NCBI RefSeq assembly: GCF_050908995.1
Contig: NC_135121.1
Coordinates: 7,316,001-7,380,000, forward strand
Direction of reading: 5' to 3'
Source: Andrena cerasifolii
Lineage: Eukaryota; Arthropoda; Insecta; Hymenoptera; Andrenidae
DNA: 64,000 nucleotides
In this document: positions 12,841-26,280 of the stretch, piece after piece
Numbering within the stretch: position 1 is the first letter of the stretch
How the letters are laid out: every line of letters starts with the position of its first letter
Program-made: the position numbers and the translations under genes
Notes under the pieces: generated by a model
Seen by the model: only the letters and a program-made list of their open reading frames with translations
What the model was told of the DNA's origin: nothing
Database searches by the model: none

Positions 12841-15043
12841 GTTGAGCAGTCCAGGTTCAAAGATAAACTGCAGCAATATTCCGAAATCAAAGTCTTCGAG
12901 GTTGCTTGGAAGGAGGAGAGGGCGGCACGTTCATTTCCGTGGGAAATATTTTCGGTAACACAGTGGGGAATGAGAAACGATGCCCCGTAATGAATTATAC
13001 GCGGATTTACCGTGTGCCAAACGCTGCGGGTCTCATTACAATATATTACCACTGTAAATGCAGGCGCCGCAGCAGCTCAGCGTCCGCGTCGCGTCACATA
13101 AATAATATGTTCCGCATAGATTTCCGAAATCATGAATATGAAACGTGCTCGGAGGCTGCCGCGAGAAAATGCTGCCACGCACGCGCGCGCCCCGGACAAA
13201 GTTTTTTTTTTAAAATTAGACGAATACATCGCGAATGTGTCTCGTTTACACCCTATCCTCCGATACCCGTGCACGTACACAGATTATAAATAACGAGGCG
13301 CCCGTTTGCATATAGGTAACCACAGGCTCTCAGAATACACGGGATGCTCGCGGGACCTGTATATCCGCGAATAGTTTTATCCTCGCTCGAAGATTAACGC
13401 GAAAATTTCGCGCGCCCTCTAAGTAACGCTCGTTAAACGAGTAAATTACAGGGCGTCGCTGGGATGAACGTCACTGGCCATGCTCGATGGGTCTTCCGTT
13501 AATCTCGTTAAACGAGGAAAAAACGTGACTGAACCGGAGCAACAGATTATATCGTTCACCGTAACTTCCATTTACAGTATTCGCGGCATTAAAGAGGCGG
13601 CCAGGCAGCTGGGATGAAGGAACGACCTTTGATTGCGTTTACGTGACACCCCTGCGTCTAGATGGCAATCAAAATGCATTATGTACAATTTGCGCTTTTC
13701 GTGCCCCTGTAACAGCATTCAACCCCGGCCGACGGAGCAGCTCTTTCGCGATAAAACTCCATCTTACGTTTAAATGAAAATTAAGCCGCTGCCGCGAAAA
13801 GTGGTGGCTAGAGTTAAACGCAGGATTTTACGGCCATTCCAGATCCATTCACCCCGGCGCGCGGGTGTATTAAACGCGGCGGTGTAGAATTCTGATTCGA
13901 GGGAATCGATAACCGTGGGCTTGGAGCGTCGATATCATTGGATCTTCGAGTCGCGGAAGAGTGGAAGTTCCTCGACGTGTCGTTTTCACGACCCCGTCCC
14001 TGTTCTTGATCAACGGGGCGACGCTCTTCCGCCGGCAATAATGGGGGATCGGTGTAAATCGATCAGTCCTCGATACAACGCGCCGGGTAGACGTATCCGC
14101 GGGCTGTGCCGTTGCTGTTTCAAACATACAGCTTCCGCGGCGCGACGACGAGGCGCAAATGGGATTTTTCGGCCCCCGTACCGTGTCGTTTGATCGCGCT
14201 GTAATTGCACTCGGAAATTACTAGACGCGTGTCCGTGTCGCGTGCACACAGGCCGATGCTCCAGCCGTCTGGAAAATGAGAATCCCACTGATCCCGCCTG
14301 TCGCTGGGCATTATCATTCTGAATTTTAAATCACCGCGATCGCGCGGTGCGCGCTGTCCTCTGTACTCGAAGTCGTACACGTGTCTGGGTTTCGTAAGCT
14401 GTACACGTTCGAGTGCTCGAAGGTTCGTCTAAGTTATCGCGGAAGTAGATCACACGTGGCAGCCCTGAAAATCGGTACGTTTCCTGATCGGTCTGACGCC
14501 TCGCCCTGCCATTGATTGGCCTCAGCTTCGATACCATCGAGTCCTTGGACCGCTTCAGGGGCCTATCGATTACACCGGCCAGTCGATTCCATATCCATTC
14601 GTCCCTCGACCATTGTCCGCTCTAACGACGAAGTAGAAATCGGCCCCGCGATAATGGAGCGCCGATGTAAACGGATCAACCTGCGATAATCCGTCGCCGA
14701 CGGAAGAACTCCGGCTGGTACTGGCGAAATGTAGGCTAGGAGTCTGGAGTGCCACCCGAGATCGTACGTGTACCCTGATCCCTGATAGAGCTGGTGTTAT
14801 CGTCACCTGACATCTTGTTTCCCGGCTGATGTAGCTTGATCTTCTCGGGGTTGTCGAGTGGAAGGTGCGGCTCACCCTCTTTCTCCATTTCCCTCACCGT
14901 TTCTTTCACCATTCTGTGTCTTCAGTGGAGGGGGCACGGGGTGGTTTCTGTGGGAGAGTGAGAGGAGACTGTCTTTTTACAAATCACCTAGTGATTTCAA
15001 TTATAGTTATTTCACGGAGTTACCATGTACACAGGGTGAAGTA
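12841..15043. other. Non-genic sequence, GC-rich in its second half
   Basis: The stretch 13830-14850 is GC- and CpG-rich and open in several frames on both strands, which composition alone can produce. I find no domain or consistent splice sites. Two similar words of about 25 bp, each with ATAATGG followed by TGTAAA, occur near 14040 and 14652. Their meaning is unknown. Confidence 0.45.
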
Positions 15044-15045
15044 TA

Positions 15046-15966
15046 TGGTAAAGCAGGTGATATGGAACATCTGATTTCAAAAGCTTGTCGAAAGTAGGGA
15101 AATTTTTTTTTTTTTAATAAAACTGACAGGAGGGGACGATGGAACTAATGCATAATCATATTTACATCGTCAAAAGTAAAATAATCGAATTGTTTTGCAA
15201 TTATGGGGAAAAAACTGAAAAGTGAAAATCGGCCATTCGAAAAAATGGGTCCTAATAAGGAACACCTAGGAAATTTGTAAAGAAAACTTAAAACTCTTTA
15301 CTTTTTTTTACTTAAAATGAAGATTTATAAGTAGAAGATACAAATAAATAAATATACATCATTTTTGGAATTTATATTTTTATTACGCTGGGCACGTGAA
15401 TAATACGTCGGAAGCCCCACATTCCTCGTGTGCCCACTGAAAGCAGCGAATACACTGGATTTACTTTTTTTCATTTTCATTATTTTTATAATTACCATCG
15501 CCAAATAAGCATTTCGCATCATCGTCGCCATCGTCATTATCAACTTCATTTAAGTCACTCGGTATGTTCCATATTACGTACACACATGTTCCGACAAGAA
15601 ATTAAGCATTGTACTAAGAAGAGAGTAACTTTATTGGTAAACTATTGCTGAATAATCAAGAACACACATATTTAACCCTAGAGCGGGTTAATGATAAATT
15701 ATATCAAAATAATACTTAGTAACATACCTTCGCTACAATATTTAACTGTTTGATGGACTTCTCTGAAACTTTTACACCCCACGAAAAATATAAACGTTTC
15801 TCTTTCAATAATGGATGCCCGACTGATACTCAATTGTCAGTAGCATCGTCTATTGTGTCTAGGGATCTAGTACACACGATTGCCTGAAGAGTTCGTTATT
15901 TCGTTATCAAAAGTTTACGAAGTTCCATATATATTACGTGCCGTTCCATATTACTTGCCTTTACCC
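15046..15966. mobile_element. TA-flanked inverted-repeat element
   Basis: The left terminus near 15046 (GGTAAAGCAGGTGATATGGA, starting at 15047) is inversely repeated with a few mismatches at about 15942-15966. TA dinucleotides sit just outside both ends (15044-15045 and 15967-15968). A TA duplication suggests a Tc1/mariner-type MITE, but two bases are weak evidence. The interior is AT-rich and non-coding, with TTAACCC and GGGTTAA facing each other near 15671-15690. Confidence 0.6.
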
Positions 15967-15968
15967 TA

Positions 15969-18900
15969 CTACTTAGCAAGCTTGAGAGTACACTTGAATT
16001 GAGGGCTCGGATGCAATAAGGGGACTAGCGCTCGAAAATGGGAAAAATTATTGTCCAAACGTTAAGAAATATTGGAAAATTAAATGTTGTTAAACTGTAT
16101 TTTAAAAAATATAGTGTTGTAAAGGCCTCTTCTCCTTTCCCTCCGCACGCTGCTTCTCCCCCATTCCGATATAAATTACTCCGCACAAGATTCGAAATTA
16201 ATACAATGATTATAGAGAATAATATATCAAAATTTCCAGGTCACAGACAATACCAATTCGCGAGCAAACGGTAATAAAGAGAAAGATTACACCCCGGGTA
16301 TGATACTTGCCATTAATATTCCATCGAAACGCAGCAATTTCAAGCATGAATGTCCCCTAATTATACAGATTTCGTGCCGGTTCTCGGATAATCGCGGGCC
16401 GCGTCATCAACGGCGCGCAACATTCTTTTTCAGTAATCAACACCGTTTGTCGCCGTCCCGCGCGAACGGACGTGCAGTTTGTAATTGATGGCAACATTTG
16501 GCGCGGAAATGAATTTTTCCCATTCACGGGGCGCGGGCTCCCGCGTTCACGAGCGCTCCTCCCTTGAATCGAACGAATATCTCTTTGGCGGTGGTTGCGC
16601 TCGAAACAAAGGGGACGTTCCTCCCGGGCCAGCGGCATTGACGCGCCACCGGAATACCCGGGAAATGTTCTTTCGCGGATGAAACTCGTGGGGATGACGC
16701 GCGAAAGGCGAGCGTCTCCCACGTCTAGACCGTTAAGGGCGCTCGAAATGCTCCTGCGCCCGCACAGAGGCGAAGGTAAAGCGGCGACCAAGAAAATTAT
16801 GAAAGCGGAAAGTAACGAGTTCACGGTGAATTTAGCTCGAGCGATATCCCGAAGTCTTCTGGGGGGGATTCCATTCGTGCATTGGTCGCAACAGCCAGCC
16901 CTGAATGCCTCTGAGAGGATTGCCTTCGACTCTTGCAGAAACTTCCCTCCTTTCTTCCTGGAGATTGGCCTTTCTTTCGCCCCGTAATCGGATGAATGAC
17001 TCCGCGGCGAACGTCCGACGGAAATTCCGCGGGTAGACGAAAGGATCGATGATTCATGAGACACGGCGTGCACGGCGGGAATAATTTTTCCGTTTGCGAG
17101 AGGAAACGAAGGGATCGCAGGGGGATAAATGGAGGATCGACGGGGCGAGGGTCCGATTTATTTCATTTAGCCACAATGGCGTTAATCTGGCCTGGATAAA
17201 GGGATGGACGAGTCCTGGAGCTACACTCGAGTCGTTAGCCGATTCAAAATTCTCCAGTCAGCCGTCGATTTTGCGGGGCGTTAGGTGTGACGGTGTTAAC
17301 AATGAAAGATTGAACGATCCCCTGGATTCAGGTGTCATGTGCTAGCAGATCATTTTTAATACCTGGAGCTTCGTTTCATCTTCCACTCGTGGTTGCAAAT
17401 CAATTTTCCGAGGGCAGACATAGTAAGGCTCGGCGCATAGAGAAAGCACGAATAAGACGCCAGCGTCACTTTCTCCCTCGCAACCCTCGCGTCTCATTAC
17501 TTCGACCACCTCTTCGCCGCGGTGGAAAAAGGAAAAGGGAGATTTAAGGTGACCGATATGAAGTTCGAAAGTCCATTGTACGCGAGAATTGCTATTAGGA
17601 ACGTTAGCCTGAAACAAAGTAGGTGGCTTTATAACGTGTAATAGTACTCGCGGAGGAACGTTGCTCCTCCTCGCAGAATCACAATGAGACTTCCCGAGCT
17701 TTCACAGGTTTCTCCTTCTCTAATTATCTTGCCGATCAGATAACACGGCTGACATCTCCTTTGCTTTCCTTTCCCCCGCCTATTGTCTTCGCATCCCCTT
17801 CCTTCGCCACAGGCTCAATTATTCCGCAGTATCCATTCTAACTCCGTTCGCATGGAACCTTTAACGTTCAGGTGAAATTTATAACAGTAACTTCTCAAGA
17901 CGCTCCCTTTAACGTTCGAGTAGAATTAAGACAGTAACTTCTCAAGATTCCCACATCTGTCTGACGTTCGCTTCTCCCACTTCTGATATCAGAAACAGAA
18001 CCATACATTGCTCGAACAGCGGAATGCCACGGCGCTCTGTGAACCAATTCTTTTGCCGCTGTATATTGCCACTATATAACCCGGCCAATAAATTCCTGGC
18101 CCAGTCACCAACAGAATAATCCGTCCCAATTCCGTCAATAACTTTTCCCTCGATTCGAATCACCGCGATATTTTTTTTTTTTTTGCATCGGAGAAACAAC
18201 CGAGTGCATTTTTCACGTCATCCCCGCCGGCTCTCCCCACTGCCAACCCCCAGAAAATTCGATACCGAGGGAAGATGAAGCGCGACCAGTGAATTCACGT
18301 CGCGGCAAAGTTCGATGGCTCGATTATAGCTGGGGACGAATCAATTCAGTCCAATTTGGGCGGATCGAACGCGAAAGAATTCCCGGGTCTATCTGCTGAT
18401 CCACACGAGGATTGCCACCGGAGCAGAATCCAATAACGGGCGGCGTGATACGCGCGGCATCTTCGACGTTCTCGCGTCGGGATATCCTGTTTTCCATGGG
18501 TCACTACGCTCTGCCCATTGTCGTTGCTCTGGCGGGGCACAAAAGCAAGGGGACGCGACGAATTTGCCCTTCACTTTGACACGTTCTTTCGAAAAAAACG
18601 AAGGGTGAGGAAAAAATAGAGGGTGGCAATAGGTTTGTCGTTTTCGTTTTGCTTCTATCGTTTCTCCGGCTATCTATTGTGCCGCTAGATCAATGGCGAT
18701 GGTCCGGGAATGCCGAGGAGAGTCTAGGCGACGTCGCTTTTCCGCGAGGGAAAATCGAGCGGAGCGATCGGAGGCGTTCGATACGGCTCGGAAGAAGCAT
18801 CGGACAATTCGGTGCTCGTCGACTGCTCACCGGTGTAACGCGACGCGACGGAGGAAGGAAATTACTGGCAGAAGGCTTGTCTGGGTAAGGGAGAAGAAGA

Positions 18901-19666
18901 ATAATGGAGGGAATGGCGGAAACTTGAGAACTGAAGTCTGTGCGTGACTTCGTGCGCCGCTTCCAGCATTTCTAATATTTAAATTCATTAGCGAGATTCA
19001 ATTTGTTCGTAAGCTTTGCTTCCTGCGTGGCTCTGCGTTGTTTGCAAAAGGACTTTTAGCGCGCACAATGGTTACAGTAAGAGAACGAAACTTTAATCGT
19101 GGTAGGTAATGTTTGCAAATTACAACACAATGTTCCGTGCCTATTCGGATCTCTCGATCTCATTTTAGCTCCCCTATTTATCCCCAAGACTAAAATTAAT
19201 CTGGAAATCAGAGTACACTGGCGAACTAATCCGAAGCGGTAGGATAACTTTCCGCGGGGTTGCAAAATATAACTCTGTTACGCGAACCCTGCTCCCAGAC
19301 GCAATCTTGGCTGTCTGCTTGCTTCCCGGGTCTTCTTTTGCTCCTCTGCCGTGTAAAAATTCAATGACAAAGTGTGACGTGCTCTTCTTTGCGCAGCCAT
19401 TCTCCTTCCACCTACACGAATTCAAAGTTATCAAATTCCGTCGCAACGATTCCCCAGATACATTCGCACGTCTATCAAAAGTTGGTGACTTCGTTTCGAA
19501 AGAGCAAGAGACTATTCGGATCAGAACACCCATGTTCCTTTATCGTTTCCTCGGCATACTGCCACGAAATTGCCGCGTGAAATAAGCGCAGGGCATTTTG
19601 CATTGGTTACAGTCGAAGTAAAAAAGAAAAGTTCCGTCTGATCGTGAAATTACCTCGGCGAATCAG
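15969..19666. other. 3' flank of the tetraspanin gene; no second gene supported
   Basis: This lies downstream of the tetraspanin stop codon, which is read on the minus strand. An ATTAAA on the minus strand (plus 19092-19097) could serve as polyadenylation signal about 570 bases past the stop, but this is speculative. The longest open frame in the window (minus, 16357-17073, 238 codons) lies here. It has a hydrophobic patch but no recognisable domain, and I do not call it a gene. Confidence 0.45.
17858..17947. repeat. Short diverged tandem duplication
   Basis: Two copies of a roughly 42-bp unit at 17858-17900 and 17906-17947. Both begin CCTTTAACGTTC and end ACAGTAACTTCTCAAGA, with substitutions and a small deletion between them. 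Confidence 0.75.
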
Positions 19667-19859
19667 TCACACCACCAAAACACTGCTCCTCAAGAGGAAG
19701 CCTATAGACAGGATGACCAAAACGTTGGCAAAGATCGCCACGAAGCAGAGCCCGACGATGTACGCCGTAATCCACATCAGATCCAACGTTATCGCGTCAA
19801 GGCAGCCCGGTCGTCGTGCGCTCCTCTTCTTTCCCCCGCTGTTATCGTCTCCGCCGTGG
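19667..19859 (-). CDS. Tetraspanin, terminal coding exon (4th loop cysteine, TM4, stop)
   Basis: The last coding exon of a tetraspanin, a four-pass membrane protein that organises plasma- or organelle-membrane microdomains. A pyrimidine-rich acceptor ending CTTAG precedes it. One base completes the previous codon as Ser, then 63 codons and TGA (19667-19669) follow. The peptide starts with a polar stretch, then Arg-Arg-Pro-Gly-Cys, an LDAITLDLMW helix and a hydrophobic segment of about 25 residues (ITAYIVGLCFVAIFANVLV, then ILSIGFLL), ending RSSVLVV. Gly-Cys just before a final membrane helix is the canonical end of the tetraspanin loop. The previous exon supplies the other loop cysteines and its phase matches. 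A donor-like GTGTGA overlaps the stop, so an alternative extension is possible. The paralogue cannot be named. Confidence 0.78.
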
Positions 19860-21683
19860 CTAAGTACAAAGGGAACATTCGACGAAGTGGAGAGGCGGCC
19901 CGTCCCAAAGGTTTCCTTCTCCCTATCTTTCCCTCTTCCACTTCACGAGATGGTGAAGAGAGGCAGTGGCGTAGCAAAAGTCGAAGGTCGTCCATCACCG
20001 GACTCTTCGAAGAATCAGGCGAAGTATGTCCTAGTTCTACGATTTTCTAACCCTCAGTGTCGGCCATTTCGGACAAACAGACTAATAATAGTTCAGAGGT
20101 AACTGAAACAATTATTTGCGCTATCGGAGGAATCGAACTGCGGTTGCTCTCGGTGTAATTCAGTGTCGCAGGTACGACGCCATTGCAATCTACCGGAGAC
20201 CGTCTCCTTAACGCAGTTTGTTCGAGTATTTACAGTGCTCAGGGTGCTCAGCTCGCTTTCCCCTAAAGGAAATGCTACCACTCTTCTGCGAGCGTGGTAG
20301 TGGTGGTACAGAATCCGTGGAAAACCAGCGAAACGACCTAATGGTATCGGGAAGTGGGTTTCTCTGTGTTGTAGGTGGGAACGCTAATATCCGAGCCACC
20401 GAGCTCCGGTGTTAGTGCCTTTTGTGTGTTCGCAACACTGTAAATTCGTAGAGAAACAGTACCTGTATCTACCAATTACGTCAAGTTTTCCTCAACATTT
20501 CCTGGAGCAATGAGATTCCTCCGGCTGCATTCCCCACCCTTTAAAATATCCGCACGCTCCCACCCCGCCGTGAAAAGGCTGCGCAGTATTTAATGAAACC
20601 CACTTCAAAGATATCTTTATCCTAAACAGAGATTCGGCTCCCTTCTAAACAAAAGCACCGAATAAACAGCTGGAATGAAATTCCTGGCTACGCCACTGAA
20701 GGGGCAGGCCGAAGGGAAAGAGGGAAAGTGGTGAATGTGAAGTGGCGCTGGCGTGGCTCCTCTTCGGCGCAACCCTCTCTCGGTGCCACACTAATGAGAC
20801 GCAAAAGCTTTTGCGCTTAAAGGGTGACGATGCCGTGGCGTCGATTAATGAATGTCGCCTGTTTCGTGCCTCGTGTCCCTAGCTGTTATCAACGCGATAA
20901 CGGCCCCGTGTTTCCGTACGCGCGGCAACCACCCCCTCTCGTTTCTTCCGCCTCGCTCCTCCCAGACGCTCGCGGTTATTCTGCCCAGAAAAACGCGGCT
21001 GGGAGTTACGCTGGGACACGTTCATTACTGGGGACAGGAACGCGGAGGGTGCAGAGGAAACGTGTACACGTGTTATTTCGGAGCACAGTTTTCTGAGACA
21101 CTTCTCGGGGGTTGTTGGCCCCGGGGGTAGTATCTGAACCCCGCTGAAGAAAACTTGGAAGATAACTTAATCTCGTCGACGGTCCTCGAATCCCAATACT
21201 TCGCGAGCAAAACACACCCTCTACCATTAATCGAAACCTCCCCTTGCCTGGCCTCCACTCACCACCGATTCACCCCTTGTTCGCCGTTTCGTTTTCATTT
21301 TCATTTTGTCGTTTCGTGGCGCTTGCACGCCGAACGTCTCCGCGCAAGACCTCTCGCTCCTCTTCGCTCATCTTAATTGCCCCCATTGTTCGGGTTGCTC
21401 GCCGTCGAGCGTCTTCCGCGAGGCACTTGGAGCGTCTGCACGGCTGGTCGCGACAAACGCAGAACCGGGCGGAGGCAAGAAGGGAAAATCGCTTTTTTTC
21501 TCTCGTCGACGGGCCCGTTCATCGCCGCCTCTTCAGCACAGGGGACACTTCCCCGTCGCTTCACCGACGCGTTGCGCCTTTTTTTTTTCATCGGGACACG
21601 CGCGTGCTGGTTTACTTTCTGGAGTCCACGGGCCTTGTGTCACTCGCGGCGCGCATTGTGCAGCCTCGAGTACGGCTGCGAAT

Positions 21684-23799
21684 GAGCTATTCCACGTCAA
21701 AACGAATAGGTGAAAAATTTAGTTTCACCGATTCTCTTCAAAATTAGAGCGTTTGTCGATAACTTTGCAAAAACAAAAGCATAATGAATTTGCAACGGCC
21801 TATGTCAAATAGTTTTCGAAATATTTAATGTTAAAGTTTCTTCATCACTAAAACTGGAATATCTCGGTCATTTTTAGTGTTCCTTCTCGAGAATGCTTTC
21901 TTGAGAATTTCTCGAGAAATTTTATAATTGCTTATTTCTTATTTCTCGAGAAATACTATAATTTGTAGAGAAACTTAAGTCTAGGGAAAATATTGTAAAT
22001 TTCATTTATTTTCGTAAATGAGTGTATAACTAGTTAATTGCGAACGTATAAACACATCTACAATTTATAATACATCTTATTAATAATATTAGAACCTATA
22101 TGAATTCCAATAGAAAATCACAGTACAGAAGATTCGATATTATTAACTGCTGAAGGTGCTCTTAAATTCTTATTTAAAATTTTAGAAAAATTGTATACTG
22201 AATTAAGTACCTAATGAGTTTCTTGTGGTTATTAAAGAAGAAATATAGAAAAGAAGAGATAAGACTATTGTGTCCCGTATACAATTTTTGCATGATCCAG
22301 AATTTCTTCCAAAAGGATCAAAAGACGCATTTTTTCATTTAACAACCGAGATATATAGATATGTATATATTAGACGCAGTGTGCTATTTAAAAATAAATT
22401 TTAAAGCCAAAAAGTAATGTTTCGCGTTGTACAAATTTTGTATTAAATAAATAAATTTACCAATCATATTTAATATCTATTTTTTCATTTACACAAGTTT
22501 TGTATAAATTAGACAGGAATAATGATTTAGTTAAAGTTTTCTTGTGCTTTTGATAAATATTATCAACATTATTCCAAAAATATAATTTTTGCAGTATTTT
22601 TTTTTCAATTTCTCGAGAATTCTCGAGAATTCTCAAGAAATATGATCTCATTTCTGATTTCTCGAGAAACAAAAAATACGGAGAAATCAGAAACACTAGT
22701 CATTTTTAAAGATAATACCACCGTCTTGGGTCATTTTAAAGCTGAAGGAATGCTTTCTCAAACCGTATATAGAATATTTTGTTTATTGTTAATAAACTTA
22801 AAAGTAATCGATGTCAAAGTTTCAAATCGCGATTTGACATCGTTCCCACCCACGGTCCGGCTTGAAAAAAATACCATTCGATTCGTTAAGTCCTCAACTA
22901 ATAAATGCCTCTTTCAAAAAAGTGGAAAGATTTTCGGAACAGTTAACAAAAAAATAAAACTCACGATAGTGCACACCGCTGGAACTGCACGGATCCAATG
23001 GTCAGTCCGCACGCACGCGTTTTCAAAACAATAGCCTAGCGTGGAAAAATATTTATATACGATTGGTTAAAACAAATTTTTCTTTCAGTGTTTTCGGTAT
23101 GCTCGAGAAAAATAGTAGGGATATCTGCTACCTACTATTGCTAATCTTTTATATGATGAGCAGATATTCCTACTATTTTTCTCGAGAATACCGATAACAC
23201 TGAGAGAAAAATTTGTTTTAACTCATCGTATATAAATACTTCCCTACCCTAGGCTATTGTTTTGAAAACGCGTGCGTGCGGACTGACCATGGGATCCGCG
23301 CAGTTCCAAGCGGTGTGCACTATCGTAAGTTTTATGTTTTTGTCAACTGTTCCCAAAATCTCTCCACTTCTTTGAAAAAGGCATTTATTAGTTGAAGACT
23401 TAACGAATCGAATGGTATTTTTTTCAAGCCGAACCGTGGGTGGGAACGCTGTCAAATCGCGATTCGAAACTTTCACATCGATTACTGTTAAATTTATTAA
23501 CAATAAACAAAGTATTCTATATACGGTTTGAAAAAGCATTCCTTCATCTTTAAAATGAACCCAAGACGGTGGCATTATCTTTAAAAATGACCGAGATATT
23601 ACAGTTTAAGTGATGGCGCGTCAGCCGATTTTGTTTGAATTTTCGAAACTAACATTAAACATTTCGAAAACTATTTGACATAGGCCGTTGAAATTCACTA
23701 TACTTTAATTTTTGCAAAATTATCGACAAATGCTGTAATTTTGAAGAGAATCGGTGAAACGAAATGTTTCACCTTTTCCTTTTTGACGTGGAATAGCTC
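21684..23799. mobile_element. Long palindromic (foldback) element, interrupted by a hAT copy
   Basis: The terminal word GAGCTATTCCACGTCAAA at the left end is inverted at the right end, around 23782-23799. The arms match imperfectly almost to the centre near 23130, where ATAGTAG words face each other. Without the hAT copy and its target duplication the element is about 1.28 kb, with arms near 600 bp. GAAT lies just outside both ends and may be part of a short target duplication. Superfamily unknown. The arms carry no long open frame. Confidence 0.82.
21875..22698. mobile_element. hAT-type non-autonomous DNA transposon, copy 2 (nested)
   Basis: An 824-bp relative of the element at 2867-3720, with TAGTGTTCC at the left end and a terminal AACACTA at the right. 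The 8-bp target duplication GTCATTTT is perfect (21867-21874 and 22699-22706). It sits in the left arm of the palindromic element; removing it restores the match with the intact right arm. TCTCGAGAA words again cluster inside both termini. The decayed protein-like core is shorter than in copy 1. Confidence 0.93.
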
Positions 23800-25253
23800 G
23801 AATGCAACGCAATTTTCGAGACACGAGGTTCGCCGTTATTACCTCTGTTTCCGTCGAATTACGTCCGACCTTCTCGTGTTTCTTCATGTTTGTAAAACAT
23901 GTACTGGCAGGTCCTCGATACCACGATAAGATTCCATTTAAAAAAAAAACAGCGGTAATTAGACGGAGTCCAGCGAGAGGTTAATGTATACCCCGCGATC
24001 CCCCAGCGAGATTAGAAAGGGGATAAAATATAGCAGAAGTGTAATCGAGGGGGAGAATGTCGATATTATGGGCTGGAGATATCCCGCAGATAAGGTGGAT
24101 CGAGACGATCTCTATCTGAACTCGGGGACACGAAAGTTGTTAGAACGAGCGCCATGGCGAGAGGGAAAACTGATCGACGTTCAACTTTCGACTTCGAACC
24201 GCCAACATACTTTCTCGCTCCTTCTTCAAACTTATTTCTCCCTGCTCGCTTCACCTAAAGAAACCCTACCAAAATTCCCCTTATTTCTTCGAAAAATTCC
24301 AAAGAAACCTTCACTCGTTTGCCCCGTGCAGGCATTCAGATATTCCACGGATAGCGCCTCCAAGAATAAAGGTACAGGGACCGAAATACCTTCACCGTCG
24401 GCAGTGCGGTCAATTCCCACATCGTGCTCGTCGAAAATGAAAGAGATAGGGGGTGGCCCTCGTACTCGCCCCTAGGTACATATTCCGAGTCCATTCGTAA
24501 CTTCGTCGGGCGACGCGTAGAAAAACGCTGACAGCGCTCAGAGCGGCTCCTTTGTGCCGTTTTCTCCGCGCACATCTAATTAGCCCGCATGAATTAAATT
24601 CCATCCCTTGTCCTCGGCGGAGCCACCCCCCCTCTCCCCCTGGGGGAGCAGTATCGCGTTACATCTTCCCGTTCCAACGGCCGACGCGCTGTCCCCGCAA
24701 AAACACACACGCTGGCGTACCCGGTGGACCATATTTTTTTCCTCCCTCTCCATCGCGCCAGCAGACCCCTTTTTTTCTCTCTCCCCCACTTTTATGAGCC
24801 GCTTGTCCGTTGTTCTGCCAGGCGTGAAGCGTTTCCGTTATCGACGTTGCTGCTTTTCCGTGTACTCGCCGCCGTTAATCGCCCTATTGTTCGCCACGTC
24901 GGACGTCGTCGTCTTCGGTAAGCCTCCTACGAATGTACGCGCCTAAGCCACCCCCTACATGCACGGGGACAATACAGGGACATAGCTGAAGCCGATAGAC
25001 ACGGGCGCCGCCGTGTATCGGGGACAAACCAGCCAACCCCTCCTCGAGCCTCCTCAAGGCGCCTCTGTATACATTCATCCCCCTGCTATGTGTGACACGT
25101 GAGTGGACCACCTGGAAGGAGCTTAAAGGGGAATTACAGGCAGAGGGGCAACGGGCCGGGCCCCTGGCTCCTGCAATCCAGCTACACCGGACTCGCCTGG
25201 TGTCAGCCTGCTGGAGGCAAGTCCCTCGTTGCGAAGCGGTCGAGTCATATTTG

Positions 25254-25782
25254 CCCCATAAAAAATTTCAAAGAAGGAAAAAAATTACGCCAAGTACATG
25301 ACAAAGTCGAGGACCAAAAAGAGTATCACAAAAAAATAGGAGGTAATAATAATTACAATGTAAAAAAAGAGTTAAAAAAAGAAGTATTTTGAATTAAATA
25401 TTTATTCGTATTAAAATATTTATTTGTATAAAAATATATCTGCTTAATATTATTTAATACATTTTTTTCTTTGCATAAATACAGTGGCTATTTATACCAA
25501 AAATATGTATTAAATAATGTTAAGCAAATATGTTTTTATAAAAATTAATACAATGGCTATTTATATAAAGAAAAAAATGTATTAAATAATATTGAGCAGA
25601 TATATTTTTATACAAATAAATATTTTAATACGAATAAATATTTTATTTAAAATACCTTTTTTAACTCTTTTTTTATATTGTAATTATTATTACCTTTTAT
25701 TTTTTTGTGATACTCTTTTTCGTCCTCGACTTTGTCATGTACTTGGCGTATTTTTTTTACTTTTTTGAAGTTTTTTATGGGG
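25254..25782. mobile_element. AT-rich near-perfect palindrome, about 529 bp
   Basis: The left arm starts CCCCATAAAAAA and the right arm ends TTTTTTATGGGG. The arms pair almost to the centre near 25518. Both arms read in the same sense encode the same basic peptide pieces (QVHDKVED, KEYHKKI, NNNYN, KKELKK). This follows from the palindrome and does not show a functional protein. No target duplication is clear. It may be a foldback transposon or an inverted duplication of a decayed gene end. Confidence 0.75.
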
Positions 25783-26280
25783 ATACAACTTAACGTAGAA
25801 CTTATATAGAAATAGAGTGGCCTTTTGCTACAGTGAGTGTAGAGACTACATAATGTGTCCAAAGGAGGTGAGAGCGTATGGCAGAAAGTCTTGTTGCAGG
25901 AAATTTAAATGCTAATGATAATAATTCAGCGAAAATGAAGGAAGAGATCCAATATTTATAACGCACAATTTATTGGTGTTGGAATAAAATTAATTTCGTA
26001 TGTTTATTGGTGAATTGAAATATTGTTAATGGGAATCTAAAAAATTAATGATTTAATAATGAATAACGTGGCAACTACTGTGAATTTTATTAAAGTATTA
26101 CAAATGTCTTTCACAAAAAATTGAAAAGCATCAAGGGAGATGTGTTTTCAGCGTACTTTCTTCGCTAATGTGACTTGCTCTACATTGCAAGCAGTCCACC
26201 ATATAATCTATTTTCTCAATAAATCTCAATGCTATGTATTTTGACAAATTTTGTTGATTTACCTTATTTGACTAATTACC

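Noticed and set aside
16357..17073. 238-codon minus-strand open frame, the longest in the window
   Set aside because: It has no recognisable domain, only one weak hydrophobic patch, and lies in GC-rich DNA with overlapping frames on the other strand. It may be chance; a protein search would decide.
25861..25961. Shine-Dalgarno-like AAAGGAGGTGA nine bases before a 27-codon ATG frame
   Set aside because: It looks bacterial at first sight, but the surrounding DNA is insect-like intronic repeat, the peptide is unrecognised and the frame is tiny, so I take it as coincidence.
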